The notes under the pieces: model-generated
Seen by the model: only the letters and a program-made list of their open reading frames with translations
What the model was told of the DNA's origin: nothing
Database searches by the model: none
DNA from: Chromatiales bacterium (ex Bugula neritina AB1)
GTDB lineage: Bacteria > Pseudomonadota > Gammaproteobacteria > Granulosicoccales > Granulosicoccaceae
NCBI GenBank assembly: GCA_001730015.1
Contig: MDLA01000175.1
Span: forward strand, 248,001-312,000
Direction of reading: 5' to 3'
Length of the DNA: 64,000 bases
Part shown: positions 16,863-26,256 of the stretch, piece after piece
Layout of the letters: each line of letters starts with the position of its first letter
Position numbering within the stretch: position 1 is the stretch's first letter
Position numbers and translations under genes: made by a program

Positions 16863-17690
16863 ATGTCTACTATTCCAAAACCGGTTCCTGCGATACCCGG
16901 ACAACAGAATTTAAATCGAGGCTTGTCGGTTTGGGTGGCTCTCGACTGGCTGAAGGCCGGGTGGCGTGATTTTAGTTCGATCCGCATGGAGGCCAGTATC
17001 CTGTATGGATTGCTGGTATTTATATTGTCACTCGGTATTGTTTTCGGTTTGTATCTGCTGCGAATGGATTATGTCATGTTTCCCGCTCTGGCTGGTTTCA
17101 CCGTTATCGGGCCGGTACTGGCAATCGGGCTTTATGAAAAGAGCCGGCGGATTCAGCGCAATGATCCAGTCACTCTTAAAGACATGTATTTTGTCCACGC
17201 GCAGTCGAAAGGTCAGATATGGTTTGTTGGTGTTTTATTAAGCCTGCTGATACTCATGTGGATGCGTGTCGCAGTACTGCTTTATGCATTGTTTTTTGGT
17301 ATGCATCCGTTTCCCGGTCTGGCGCAGATAACAAGCACACTTTTCACCACAGCCGATGGCTGGGCCCTCCTGCTGGTTGGTGGAATTGTTGGTGGTTTGT
17401 TTGCTGCGTTTGCGTTTGCAATAAGTGTATTTTCGTTTCCGATACTGCTTAACGAAAAATCAGATGCTTTTTCGGCAATGGGAGCCAGTATAGTTCTGGT
17501 ATCTCACAATCTGCCCGTTATGGTGGCCTGGGGTTTCATCGTGATGGTGTTGTTTGCGCTAACGGTACTCACAGGGTTTGTCGGGATGATAATAGTCTAT
17601 CCGGTTCTTGGCCACGCTACGTGGCATGCATATCTGGCTATTCGAGGCAAGCCGGGAACACCGGTTATCGGACCGGCAATCCCCGATTAA
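16863..17690 (+). CDS. DUF2189-family integral membrane protein
   Basis: A 275-residue protein with about six predicted helices. It matches DUF2189 by WLKAGWRDFSSIRMEASILYG at the start of the domain, and by the FTVIGPVLAIGLYEKSRRI and VLGHATWHAYLAI segments. The ATG at 16863 follows GAGGGAAATTAA. It sits between the CcoH-position protein and ccoI in the oxidase operon. DUF2189 genes often lie near cytochrome c oxidase genes, which suggests an assembly or biogenesis role, but no activity is known to me. Confidence 0.85.
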   Translation: MSTIPKPVPAIPGQQNLNRGLSVWVALDWLKAGWRDFSSIRMEASILYGLLVFILSLGIVFGLYLLRMDYVMFPALAGFTVIGPVLAIGLYEKSRRIQRNDPVTLKDMYFVHAQSKGQIWFVGVLLSLLILMWMRVAVLLYALFFGMHPFPGLAQITSTLFTTADGWALLLVGGIVGGLFAAFAFAISVFSFPILLNEKSDAFSAMGASIVLVSHNLPVMVAWGFIVMVLFALTVLTGFVGMIIVYPVLGHATWHAYLAIRGKPGTPVIGPAIPD

Positions 17691-17706
17691 CGCGTCGCAT
17701 TCACCG

Positions 17707-20040
17707 ATGGCACGGGAAGCTATAAATAGACAGCCAGGGTTGTCGACTGAATTGGAAGAAATGGTGCTGGCAAGTACTGCCGTTAGTACGCATATACGGC
17801 AGTGCGTATTTTCAGTGCCCGGTATTCGCTGTGGCAGCTGCATGCGATCAATAGAGCAATCATTGCATTCGATGGAAGGGGTTAGCCAGGCGCGAGTGAA
17901 TCTAACCAATCGTCGTGTTACGGTACAATGGAATGATGGCGCTGTGGTTCCGGCAGTCGCTGAGCGGCTGGCATCTCTGGGTTACCCGTCGCAGTTGATA
18001 GAATCTGCTGCTGAGGGTGATGATAAGCAGCTGTCGTATCTTATCCGGGCGCTGGCTGTCGCGGCATTTGCGTCAGGAAATATAATGCTGCTGTCAGTAT
18101 CTGTGTGGTCTGGTGCAGATCTGGCGACAAACCATTTGTTCCACTGGATCTCGGCCATAATCGCATTGCCGGCAGTGGCCTATTCGGGGCAGGTATTTTT
18201 TAGTTCCGCGTGGCGGGCGATTCGCCATGCTGCTACTAACATGGATGTGCCCATTTCGATCGGCATTTTGCTCGCGCTGGGGCTCAGTTGTTACGACACA
18301 CTTTGGAATACAGAAGGCGCTGCCGTATATTTTGAAGCGCCGGTGATGCTGGTGTTTTTTCTTCTGATTGGTCGCACACTTGATTACCTCATGCGCGATA
18401 AAGTACGTAAAGCCGTAGACGGAATCGCACGACTGGAGCCATCGGGTGCCTGGATTGAGCAACAAGGTGGCCGCACTGTATTTAGAGCTTTGGCGGATAT
18501 AGAAGCAGGTGACTGCCTGCTGATTGCCGCTGGAGATATAGTTGCGGTCGATTGCGTTGTTGTAAGTGGTGTATCGGAACTCGATAGCACCATGGTCACC
18601 GGTGAGAGCATTCCTGTGCCGGTGCAATCCGGAGACCAATTGCTAGCCGGTACCCGAAACGTATCAGCTCCGTTACGTGCTAAAGTTGTTGCACGTGCCG
18701 CGGATTCGCATCTGGCGAAAATGATCGCATTAATTCAATCGGCAGAACTCACGCGTTCTACACAGCGTGACTGGCCTGATCGCATCAGTCGCTGGTATGC
18801 GCCAGTTGTGCATAGTGCGGCACTATTCAGTTTTCTAGGCTGGTATTTCGCGACGAGTAACGTGCATCAGTCGATTACCGTTGCTATTGCCGTTCTGATT
18901 ATCACCTGCCCGTGTGCATTGGGTCTGGCAGTCCCTATGGTTCAGGTTGTGGTAGTTCGCCGTTTGTTTGAGTCGGGTATTCTAGTTAAAGATGGATCAT
19001 CGCTACGGCGCCTAGCTAAAGTGGATACGGTAATTTTCGACAAAACCGGTACGTTAACAACCGGGAATGTCAGGCTTGTAAACGCAGACTCTGTAGAAAG
19101 TTCTCATTTTCAACTTGCCGCTTCAATGGCAAGGTTCTCTTTGCACCCGTTTTCTCGGGCTTTGCTGAAGACTTATGAAGCCAGAGAAGACGCTGACTTG
19201 CAGTCAGGAGTAGAGGCAATTGAGTATCCCGGGCTGGGCTTGCTCTGGTCTGATGGTGATTGCCTCTATCGTCTGGGCAGAGCCAGCTGGGCCATTCATG
19301 CAGAGAATACTGTTAGCAGTTCGCTGTGTGGTGTTCCGCACGTTACCAGCACAGGTGACGAATTGTCTCGATCAGTACTCGCCTTGAATGGCAATTTCCT
19401 TGCTGAGTTTCAGTTCGAGGACTCCCTTCGAGCCGATGCTGATTCCACCATAGATGAACTGAAAGCGGCTAGGCTACCCATAGAGTGCCTGTCCGGGGAT
19501 AACGCTGGCGCAGTTGCTTCGTGTATTGACCGATTAGCTATAGACCGCTGTAGCGCGGATGTGTTGCCAGCTGATAAAGTAGCGCGGCTTGATACGCTGG
19601 CTGCTGCCGGAAAGCGGGTGTTAATGGTTGGAGACGGGCTGAACGATGCCCCGGCTCTTTCGGCAGCTTATGTTTCCATGGCGCCGGGTACTGCCAGTGA
19701 TGCCGGTAGAAACTCCGCTGATCTTGTTTTCACCGCAAATAAATTGTCTGCTGTGCCACAGGCCCTGTCAATGGCGCGATCAGCAGAGCGATCTATAAAG
19801 CAGAATCTGGTGTTTGCCTTGTTGTATAATGCGGTTGCGCTGCCCGTTGCCGTAGCAGGTCTGGTTACGCCGCTTATTGCGGCTTTAGCGATGTCAGCGT
19901 CGTCCGTGATTGTTATGTTTAATGCGCTGCTGTTAAATTATAAGCGACTGAATTACGGATCCGGGCGGTGGTTATGCAAATCACTCAACAGGTCTGCACA
20001 GGGTTTTAGCAGAGTTACTGAGGGACAGCAGAGTGCATGA
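17707..20040 (+). CDS. ccoI: Copper-translocating P1B-type ATPase for cbb3 assembly
   Basis: About 777 residues from the ATG at 17707; an earlier in-frame start at 17608 would run deep into the DUF2189 gene. It has an N-terminal heavy-metal domain with GIRCGSCMRSIEQ, about eight helices, the TGES phosphatase loop (MVTGESIPV), the ITCPCALGL metal site, the phosphorylation motif DKTGTLT, the HP-type LHPFSRA and the hinge GDGLNDAPAL. The CcoI/FixI branch exports Cu+ slowly for insertion into the CcoN binuclear centre. Its place immediately before ccoS supports this over a detoxification pump. Confidence 0.95.
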   Translation: MAREAINRQPGLSTELEEMVLASTAVSTHIRQCVFSVPGIRCGSCMRSIEQSLHSMEGVSQARVNLTNRRVTVQWNDGAVVPAVAERLASLGYPSQLIESAAEGDDKQLSYLIRALAVAAFASGNIMLLSVSVWSGADLATNHLFHWISAIIALPAVAYSGQVFFSSAWRAIRHAATNMDVPISIGILLALGLSCYDTLWNTEGAAVYFEAPVMLVFFLLIGRTLDYLMRDKVRKAVDGIARLEPSGAWIEQQGGRTVFRALADIEAGDCLLIAAGDIVAVDCVVVSGVSELDSTMVTGESIPVPVQSGDQLLAGTRNVSAPLRAKVVARAADSHLAKMIALIQSAELTRSTQRDWPDRISRWYAPVVHSAALFSFLGWYFATSNVHQSITVAIAVLIITCPCALGLAVPMVQVVVVRRLFESGILVKDGSSLRRLAKVDTVIFDKTGTLTTGNVRLVNADSVESSHFQLAASMARFSLHPFSRALLKTYEAREDADLQSGVEAIEYPGLGLLWSDGDCLYRLGRASWAIHAENTVSSSLCGVPHVTSTGDELSRSVLALNGNFLAEFQFEDSLRADADSTIDELKAARLPIECLSGDNAGAVASCIDRLAIDRCSADVLPADKVARLDTLAAAGKRVLMVGDGLNDAPALSAAYVSMAPGTASDAGRNSADLVFTANKLSAVPQALSMARSAERSIKQNLVFALLYNAVALPVAVAGLVTPLIAALAMSASSVIVMFNALLLNYKRLNYGSGRWLCKSLNRSAQGFSRVTEGQQSA

Positions 20041-20221
20041 TTTTATATTTCTGATACCAATTTCCCTCGGACTAGGTCTGATTGGTCTTGCCGTTTTTAT
20101 GTGGACACTGAAGGGCAGGCAGTACGATGATCTTGATGGTGCTGCGGCGCGAATTCTAGAGGAAGATGACCGGCCATTGCCAGATGCTAAAGACAACTCT
20201 GTTACTGCTCGGCGAAAGTGA
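20033..20221 (+). CDS. ccoS: cbb3-type oxidase assembly protein CcoS
   Basis: A 62-residue protein with a GTG start overlapping the ccoI stop by 8 bases. One N-terminal helix (FLIPISLGLGLIGLAVFMWTLK) is followed by GRQYDDLDGAAARILEEDD, the standard CcoS tail. It is required for cofactor insertion into cbb3 oxidase in other bacteria. Its last 20 bases overlap the end of the convergent LysE gene, so transcription of the two will collide. Confidence 0.93.
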   Translation: MHDFIFLIPISLGLGLIGLAVFMWTLKGRQYDDLDGAAARILEEDDRPLPDAKDNSVTARRK

Positions 20222-20813
20222 GCCTGAGTCCTAAAAATCCGAATGCGCCAGCGAATACCCGTTTCAGCCAGAGTATTATTGCGGGAGAGTCAATGATGTA
20301 TTTTCGAGCCGTTGATGCAAAAGCACCGTAGAGTACAAATACAATGAAGGTCAGCAGCATAAACAACGATGCAAGATAAGCGAGAAATACAATAGAGCCT
20401 GTGTGTGCCTTTGGAACAAACTGGGGTAGAAACGCAAGAAAAAACAGCGAGAGTTTCGGGTTGAGTACATTGAGCAACGTGCCGTCAATAGCAGTTCGAA
20501 GGTAGGATTTCCCGGTAGTATCTTCCTCTATCTGCTTTATGCCCTTGTCCCTGATAATGCTCCATGCCATATAAAACAGGTAGATCACACCGAGGTATTT
20601 TATAATGAGAAAGGCAATTGTGCTGGTATGAAATACCGCTGCCAGGCCCAGAATACTCGCCACTGCGGCAGGCACAATACCAAAAGTACAACCCAGAGCA
20701 GCCGCCACACTGGGTCGAAATCCACGAGCCAGGCCCACTGCAACCGTATAAATAACGCCGGTTCCCGGTAGTAAAATAACAATAAGTGAAGTTAGAAGGT
20801 ATTCTGGTGTCAT
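20202..20813 (-). CDS. LysE/RhtB-family amino-acid exporter
   Basis: A 203-residue inner-membrane protein with five or six helices. The signature LLPGTGVIYTVAVGLARGFRPSVAAALGCTFG (quoted in part) covers helix 1 and the following loop, with the LNPKLSLFFLAFLPQFV segment mid-chain, both typical of LysE/RhtB translocators. The substrate is probably an amino acid or derivative and cannot be specified. It is a single gene convergent with ccoS. Confidence 0.9.
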   Translation of the reverse strand: MTPEYLLTSLIVILLPGTGVIYTVAVGLARGFRPSVAAALGCTFGIVPAAVASILGLAAVFHTSTIAFLIIKYLGVIYLFYMAWSIIRDKGIKQIEEDTTGKSYLRTAIDGTLLNVLNPKLSLFFLAFLPQFVPKAHTGSIVFLAYLASLFMLLTFIVFVLYGAFASTARKYIIDSPAIILWLKRVFAGAFGFLGLRLTFAEQ

Positions 20814-20866
20814 TTAATCCGGCATCCGTTTGGTTTTACCTGATTATAAATAAGAATGCGTGTAAT

Positions 20867-21048
20867 TTAACCCAAATTATTCATGGGATGGCGAGGATAT
20901 CGTGTAGGCCTTACTTATTCACGGCAAGGGATTTCGCAGTGGATTTTCTTCTCGCGTCGAATTCTAACTGATATTTGCAAAAGAAAAAATTCTCTGTGGA
21001 ATCAAAGATCAGGTGGGATTACGTCAATCCCGTAAATAGTACGGCTTA
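20867..21048 (-). repeat. MITE-like intergenic repeat, copy B (182 bp, inverted relative to copy A)
   Basis: Read on the minus strand it begins TAAGCCGTACTATTTACGGG and ends CCCATGAATAATTTGGGTTA, close to the ends of copy A at 12780-12944. It shares the same interior blocks GATCTTTGATTCCACAG, TTGCAAATATCAG and GAGAAGAAAATCCAC. It carries ~17 extra bases near its ATCCCTTGCCGTGAATAAG part. Together the two copies bracket the cbb3 operon and the LysE gene in opposite orientations. No coding capacity. Confidence 0.65.
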
Positions 21049-21076
21049 ATACCTTTGAGCTGCAGATGAATGGTCC

Positions 21077-23479
21077 TTATGCGGCTGCCTGCTGATGGTC
21101 ATTGAACAGGAGATCCGGTAGTTGGGAAGGTCTGGAAAAAAGATAACCCTGGGCATAGTCAACGCCAAGTTCTTTTAAAACTATAAGCGTCTGCTCGTCC
21201 TCGACGAATTCGGCAACGGTCTTAACATTCAATATTTCGCCCACTTCACACACACTTTTCACCAGTGCTTTGTTGATTTCGCTTTCGGGAAGATTGCGGA
21301 TCAGGCCACCATCAATTTTAATATAATCAATCGGCAGGCTGTGAAGCTGCACCATCGATGAGAACCCGCTGCCGAAATCATCCAGTGCGATAGAGCAACC
21401 GAGAGAGCGTAGTTGCTTAAAAAATTCTATCGTTTTCTGCCGATTCTTCATGGCTGTTGATTCTGTTAACTCAAAACACAAGTGCCTGGCGTCTACTTGT
21501 AATTTACTGATTCGATCAACCAGATATTTCTGGAAGTCGTCATCGGATAGAGAGATTGCTGACAAATTTATGTTCACAAGAAGCTTATCCGTGATGTCGA
21601 CTGTTTGATTGGAGATCCACTGCATCGTCAGTTCGCAGACGTGTTTGTCAATTTTTTCAATAAGATTGTAGCGCTCGGCCGCGGGAAGGAACTCCGCTGG
21701 CGAGTAGATTGAGCCGTCTGTACCCTTCATGCGCAACAGTATTTCGAAGTGATAGTCGTCATTGCCGTCATCGGTCACTGGCACAATGAACTGATGATAG
21801 AGTAAAAACATATCCTCGCGCAGTGCCTGTGTGATACGTGCCATCCAGTGCATCTCACCATAGTGTCGAACCACAGATTCATCTGTAGGGCTATAAGCCT
21901 GCACCTGGTTGCGCCCCATATTTTTCGCTTTGATACAGCAGGCATCAGCCGCTGTCAGGATATCTCTGCCATTATCCGGAGCACTGCTCGAGTCGGCAAT
22001 TCCTATGCTCGCACCGATTTCAAAGATTTTTTCGTTCCACGGAAATCGATATTTTTCTACTGCCAGCCGTATTGCGTTTGCGGCGCGTGTACCTTTTTCT
22101 ATGGAGCAATCGCGCATTAGAACCGTGAATTCATCGCCACCGAATCGAGCGACGGCATCGGTTGCGTGAACCGAAGCGCTGATTAAGTCAGCCAATTGCT
22201 TTAGTAGTGAATCACCGGCTGAATGACCGCAATTGTCATTTACAAGTTTGAACCTGTCGAGGTCTATCATGCAAATGCAAAATATCTTTCCCTCCTGTTG
22301 CCAGGCAGCGAGAGCGTCTGCTAGAAGACGATCAAACTCCCGCCGATTATACAGTCCGGTCAATGCATCGTGATTTGCCTGATAGGTTAGTATTCGTGCC
22401 ATTTCCGTCGCGGCAGTGATATCGACTACAGTGCCGCGAGCACCCGTCAGATGGCTATTTCTATATAGTCCGTTGGCGACAATGCGAATACTCCGTTCGC
22501 GGTTCAGTGACTTAGACAGCTCACCTTCCCAGGTGCCATCTTCACGTAAAGAGCTGATAATTACCGATGGATCAGGCAGGTCTGTAGGTATACTGTTTAG
22601 AATTTCCTCAATGGGTATACCCAATAAGTGTTCAGGCTCTACGCCGAACATCTCTAGCACATCGCCAGCGATATAGGTCAGCCTTTGCTCTCTATCGACT
22701 TCCCAGAAGCAATCAGCACCCAGGTTTGCGAAATGTCGGAACCGTTCGTTTATCTCTACATTTTCGCTCTCGGCCTTTGCAAGTTGCTCGCGAAGATTGT
22801 CAAACGAGCGGAAAACAGTGCCAAGCTCATCGGAACGGGTTAGATCACCGCTCTGGATCTCCTGATTTTCAAGGCTATTGGATTGGCCGGTTAAAAGCAG
22901 TAACTGGTTTAGCCTTTGCAACGGACGCACCAGTAGCGGAGTCAAAAACAACAGGCATACAGCGGTGACAAATAAGCTGATGATCAGGATCATGCCCAGT
23001 AATTTTAACACGTACTGATCCAGTATCTGATTCACTATCGAGACATCCACCCGCAACCACAATTCCACTGACTCCGGGTTATCCGGCGCAATCACACGGG
23101 TATCGTATACCCAGGCTGCTGTATTCAGGTGGTTTTGACTGGGCATCTCGTTGCCACCGAGCCCGACAGTACTGCCGCTCTGGCTTTGTATTCGGGTTCC
23201 ACGCTTGATTACATATCCGATTACAGGAGTACTGGTTCCGCCGGGTTGTGTCAGCAGGGAATCCAGTATTGGCACAATTTGCCGGGTATTGCTTATGGTC
23301 GATATAATAGCGAATGAGTCGTCAATTCGATTCAGTTGCCTGTCTCTTTCCCGGTGCCATGAGAACACAAGTAAAATTGCCTCAATGATGATAATACTGA
23401 GGAAAACGATTCCAGTGATTCGCCAGAATATCGGAGACGACCAGGAGTTGTAGCGACTGGTGGTTCTATAGGTGTGCAT
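21077..23479 (-). CDS. Membrane-bound HAMP-PAS-GGDEF-EAL cyclic-di-GMP protein
   Basis: 800 residues from the ATG at 23479 (an in-frame GTG at 23512 would add eleven). One helix follows the N-terminus (FLSIIIIEAILLVF), then a periplasmic sensor of ~130 residues, a second helix (ILIISLFVTAVCLLFL), a HAMP region and a PAS domain with CFWEVDREQRLTYIAG. The diguanylate cyclase domain has an intact GGDEF. The phosphodiesterase domain has EILLRM in place of EALLR, but retains NLS, ELTES, DDFGSGFSS and the final YAQGYLFSRP. Both activities are therefore possible. It probably links a periplasmic signal to cyclic-di-GMP level. It stands alone. Confidence 0.93.
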   Translation of the reverse strand: MHTYRTTSRYNSWSSPIFWRITGIVFLSIIIIEAILLVFSWHRERDRQLNRIDDSFAIISTISNTRQIVPILDSLLTQPGGTSTPVIGYVIKRGTRIQSQSGSTVGLGGNEMPSQNHLNTAAWVYDTRVIAPDNPESVELWLRVDVSIVNQILDQYVLKLLGMILIISLFVTAVCLLFLTPLLVRPLQRLNQLLLLTGQSNSLENQEIQSGDLTRSDELGTVFRSFDNLREQLAKAESENVEINERFRHFANLGADCFWEVDREQRLTYIAGDVLEMFGVEPEHLLGIPIEEILNSIPTDLPDPSVIISSLREDGTWEGELSKSLNRERSIRIVANGLYRNSHLTGARGTVVDITAATEMARILTYQANHDALTGLYNRREFDRLLADALAAWQQEGKIFCICMIDLDRFKLVNDNCGHSAGDSLLKQLADLISASVHATDAVARFGGDEFTVLMRDCSIEKGTRAANAIRLAVEKYRFPWNEKIFEIGASIGIADSSSAPDNGRDILTAADACCIKAKNMGRNQVQAYSPTDESVVRHYGEMHWMARITQALREDMFLLYHQFIVPVTDDGNDDYHFEILLRMKGTDGSIYSPAEFLPAAERYNLIEKIDKHVCELTMQWISNQTVDITDKLLVNINLSAISLSDDDFQKYLVDRISKLQVDARHLCFELTESTAMKNRQKTIEFFKQLRSLGCSIALDDFGSGFSSMVQLHSLPIDYIKIDGGLIRNLPESEINKALVKSVCEVGEILNVKTVAEFVEDEQTLIVLKELGVDYAQGYLFSRPSQLPDLLFNDHQQAAA

Positions 23480-23707
23480 TCGATCAACGTGGGTGGGGTG
23501 TGGCGAACTCACGAGTGAAAAACACCCGTTATGGAAAGTTAATACCGCATTTTTGTCGGCTGGTCCGCAATTTTGCTTAGCGAAAAGTACTGTCGGGTTA
23601 ATTTAATATCTGTTCATTTTCAACAATCAGTCTGTTAGATAGTGATGTTGATGGTGTTTCTCATGGGGTGAGCAGGCAATTTAATCGTAGGGAAGGTATG
23701 AGTGGAG

Positions 23708-23743
23708 TTGCCTGAATTGCCTGAATTGCCTGAATTACCGGAA
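23708..23743 (+). repeat. 9-bp tandem repeat, TTGCCTGAA x3 plus one variant
   Basis: Three perfect TTGCCTGAA units are followed by TTACCGGAA, ending just before the AAGGAG ribosome site that precedes the transporter gene. Unit length 9 keeps reading frame. It could vary in copy number and alter spacing in the leader. Confidence 0.8.
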
Positions 23744-23774
23744 CAAGGAGATTTAACTTGTGTGGACTGACTGA

Positions 23775-24686
23775 ATGAATCGGGTGGCATCAAGTGGCCG
23801 GGCCGACAATATACCGTTAGCAGTTGGCATGATATTACTTACAGTGCTGGCACTATCCCTCGGAGATGCACTGGTCAAACTGCTGAGTGGGGATTTTGTT
23901 ATCTGGCAGCTTTTTGTGCTTCGCTCGCTGATCGCTATTCCGTGTCTTGTGTTTTACCTTTGGCTAAAGGATCGATCCCTGCTGCATCTGTCTGGTGCGC
24001 TGAGTTGGGCCATCCTACGCAGTATGCTTCTGGTGGGTATGTGGGTCAGCTACTATATTTCCTTACCGAATCTGTCGCTTTCAGTTGCCGCAGCCACATA
24101 CTATACGCTGCCCGTTTTTATTACGTTGTTATCCGCTGTGTTGGTTGGAGACCCCGTTGGTCGCTCGGGATGGCTGGCGGTTTTTATCGGGTTTGTCGGA
24201 ATACTATTTATTCTCAGACCAAATGCCGGAGATTTTAACAGTTATGCGCTTTTTCCGCTTCTGTCAGCAATACTCTATGCTTTTGCCATGATACTAACCC
24301 GGACCAAATGTCGTGAAGAGAACCCGGTTGTACTGTCTCTTATGCTGAATATTGCATTTGTAATTGTAGGAAGTGTCGCGGCCATTATTATCTCGATGGT
24401 TCCGGATGAGTCAAGGCACGGTTTTTTGCTCGCACCGTGGGTAGCAATGGGGCCGTCAGTGTGGCTCTCTATGTGCTTGCTTGCGACGGCAATATTAATC
24501 GGTAGTGTGGGTGCGGCTATCGCCTATCAGAATGGTCCAGCCTCGATGATAGGCACCTTCGATTTTGCCTACGTCGGATTTGCGGTACTTTGGGGTGTTA
24601 TGTTCTTTGCAGATGTGCCCGATGCAATCTCTGTTCTCGGCATGGCACTCATAGTCTGTGCTGGAATAATTTCTCTGCGTCAGTGA
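23775..24686 (+). CDS. DMT-superfamily (EamA) transporter
   Basis: A 303-residue inner-membrane protein with ten predicted helices in two EamA repeats, the first starting LALSLGDALVKLLSG and the second near LSAILYAFAMILTRTK. The ATG at 23775 is 26 bases past an AAGGAG site. A six-codon TTG frame between them ends in TGA overlapping that ATG, so translation may be coupled to a leader. The family exports or imports small metabolites, and the substrate is unknown. It is convergent with gltD across a short terminator. Confidence 0.88.
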   Translation: MNRVASSGRADNIPLAVGMILLTVLALSLGDALVKLLSGDFVIWQLFVLRSLIAIPCLVFYLWLKDRSLLHLSGALSWAILRSMLLVGMWVSYYISLPNLSLSVAAATYYTLPVFITLLSAVLVGDPVGRSGWLAVFIGFVGILFILRPNAGDFNSYALFPLLSAILYAFAMILTRTKCREENPVVLSLMLNIAFVIVGSVAAIIISMVPDESRHGFLLAPWVAMGPSVWLSMCLLATAILIGSVGAAIAYQNGPASMIGTFDFAYVGFAVLWGVMFFADVPDAISVLGMALIVCAGIISLRQ

Positions 24687-24695
24687 CTGATTCCA

Positions 24696-24721
24696 TTGCC
24701 CGCGATATTTATAGCGGGCAA
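24696..24721. terminator. Bidirectional terminator between DMT transporter gene and gltD
   Basis: Perfect 8-bp arms TTGCCCGC and GCGGGCAA with a 10-base A/T loop, in the 45-bp gap between converging stop codons. The trailing T-run is weak on both strands. Confidence 0.6.
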
Positions 24722-24731
24722 CGGGTTCTTT

Positions 24732-26195
24732 CTATGGCAGTTGCGTATTGCCCATTAGTGCACGATCAATTTCCCTGGCTGCCTCGCGCCCTTCATTGAT
24801 AGCCCACACCACCAGAGATTGTCCCCGGCGGCAGTCGCCGGCGGCGTAGATATTGTCTACTGACGTGCGGTAGTCGCCGTATTCGGCTTTGTAGTTTGAG
24901 CGGCCATCATAGGCGAGATTCAGTGGGTCGGAGCATTCGTGCTCAGGCCCCAGAAAACCCATTGATAGCAGCACTATATCTGCAGGCCACTCGTGCTCCG
25001 TGCCAGCGCGGTTTTCAAATTTTCCATTTATGAAGTCCACTTCCACAGTTTTTACACCGGTAAGTTTGCCGTTCTCGCCGATGAATTCCAGTGTCGAGAT
25101 CTGATAGGCGCGCGGATCTTTACCGAAGGTGGCTGCTGATTCTTCGTGCCCGTAGTCGGTTCGGTAGATTTTTGGCCAGGTTGGCCAGGGGTTGTCGTCG
25201 GCGCGTGTTGCAGGTGCCTGTGGAAACAGTTCAAAGTTAACCAGGCTTTTGCATCCGTGACGCAGTGATGTCGCTATGCAGTCAGTGCCGGTATCACCGC
25301 CACCAATCACAATGACGTCTTTGTCTTTTGCGGAAATATATTTTCCGTCAGAGTGATTGGAGTCGAGCAGGCTTCGGGTGTTTCCGGTTAAAAAATCCAT
25401 TGCAAAGTGAACGCCGGACAGTTCGCGACCTGGGGTGTCTTTCAGATCGCGCGGCACGGTAGCGCCGGTGCAAAAGAGGACTGCATCGTGGGTTGCTTCG
25501 AGGGTCTTTACATCAATGCTGCCATTGCTGCCGTCAGCGATGTTTTTGTTTACCTTAAATTCGACGCCTTCGGTGCGAAGCATTTCTACACGGCGGTTTA
25601 CCACGCGATCTTTGTCGAGTTTCATGTTGGGTATGCCGTACATCAGCAAGCCGCCAATTCGGTCAGCACGCTCGTAGACAGTGACCGTGTGACCGGCTTT
25701 ATTCAATTGAGCGGCGGCTGCGAGCCCTGCCGGACCAGAGCCGATAATAGCGATCGTTTTACCAGTACGCGTCGCCGGTTGTGATGGAACTACCCAGCCT
25801 TCCGCAAAGCCGCGATCTATGATTGCCATCTCTATATTTTTTATTGTGACAGCGGGATCCGCAATGCCCAGTACGCAGGCACCCTCACACGGTGCGGGAC
25901 AAACCCGCCCGGTGAACTCGGGAAAGTTATTGGTTTTATGTAGCCGGTCCAGTGCTTCCCGCCATTGATCGCGATACACCAGATCGTTCCATTCCGGAAT
26001 CAGATTGTGTACCGGACAGCCGTCGTCAGACTGGCAAAAGGGAACACCACAGTCCATGCAGCGTGAACCCTGCGACTGCAGCCGGGATTCGTCGTGGTCG
26101 GTATAGATCTCAAGGTAGTCGAGCTTTCGCTCAAGAGGCGCTCTGTAAGGCGCCGCTTCTCGCGTGATTTCTATAAATCCGGTGTGTTTACCCAT
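24732..26195 (-). CDS. gltD: Glutamate synthase (NADPH) small subunit
   Basis: A 487-residue flavoprotein. The N-terminal part has Fe-S cysteines in [18 protein letters not shown] and [12 protein letters not shown]. The FAD-binding motif is [12 protein letters not shown] and the NADPH site [11 protein letters not shown]. The C-terminus has [17 protein letters not shown]. It oxidises NADPH and delivers electrons to GltB for conversion of 2-oxoglutarate and glutamine to two glutamates. It lies 61 bp after gltB on the same strand, a gltBD operon. Confidence 0.97.
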   Translation of the reverse strand: MGKHTGFIEITREAAPYRAPLERKLDYLEIYTDHDESRLQSQGSRCMDCGVPFCQSDDGCPVHNLIPEWNDLVYRDQWREALDRLHKTNNFPEFTGRVCPAPCEGACVLGIADPAVTIKNIEMAIIDRGFAEGWVVPSQPATRTGKTIAIIGSGPAGLAAAAQLNKAGHTVTVYERADRIGGLLMYGIPNMKLDKDRVVNRRVEMLRTEGVEFKVNKNIADGSNGSIDVKTLEATHDAVLFCTGATVPRDLKDTPGRELSGVHFAMDFLTGNTRSLLDSNHSDGKYISAKDKDVIVIGGGDTGTDCIATSLRHGCKSLVNFELFPQAPATRADDNPWPTWPKIYRTDYGHEESAATFGKDPRAYQISTLEFIGENGKLTGVKTVEVDFINGKFENRAGTEHEWPADIVLLSMGFLGPEHECSDPLNLAYDGRSNYKAEYGDYRTSVDNIYAAGDCRRGQSLVVWAINEGREAAREIDRALMGNTQLP

Positions 26196-26256
26196 TTTGG
26201 TTTTTTCTCAATCTTATTATATTCCAGTCTTGGTATTAACCTGGTGGTGTCTGATT

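Noticed and set aside
18094-18639. Leftward 181-codon frame opposite ccoI
   Set aside because: Shadow of the ATPase gene; no start site or motif of its own.
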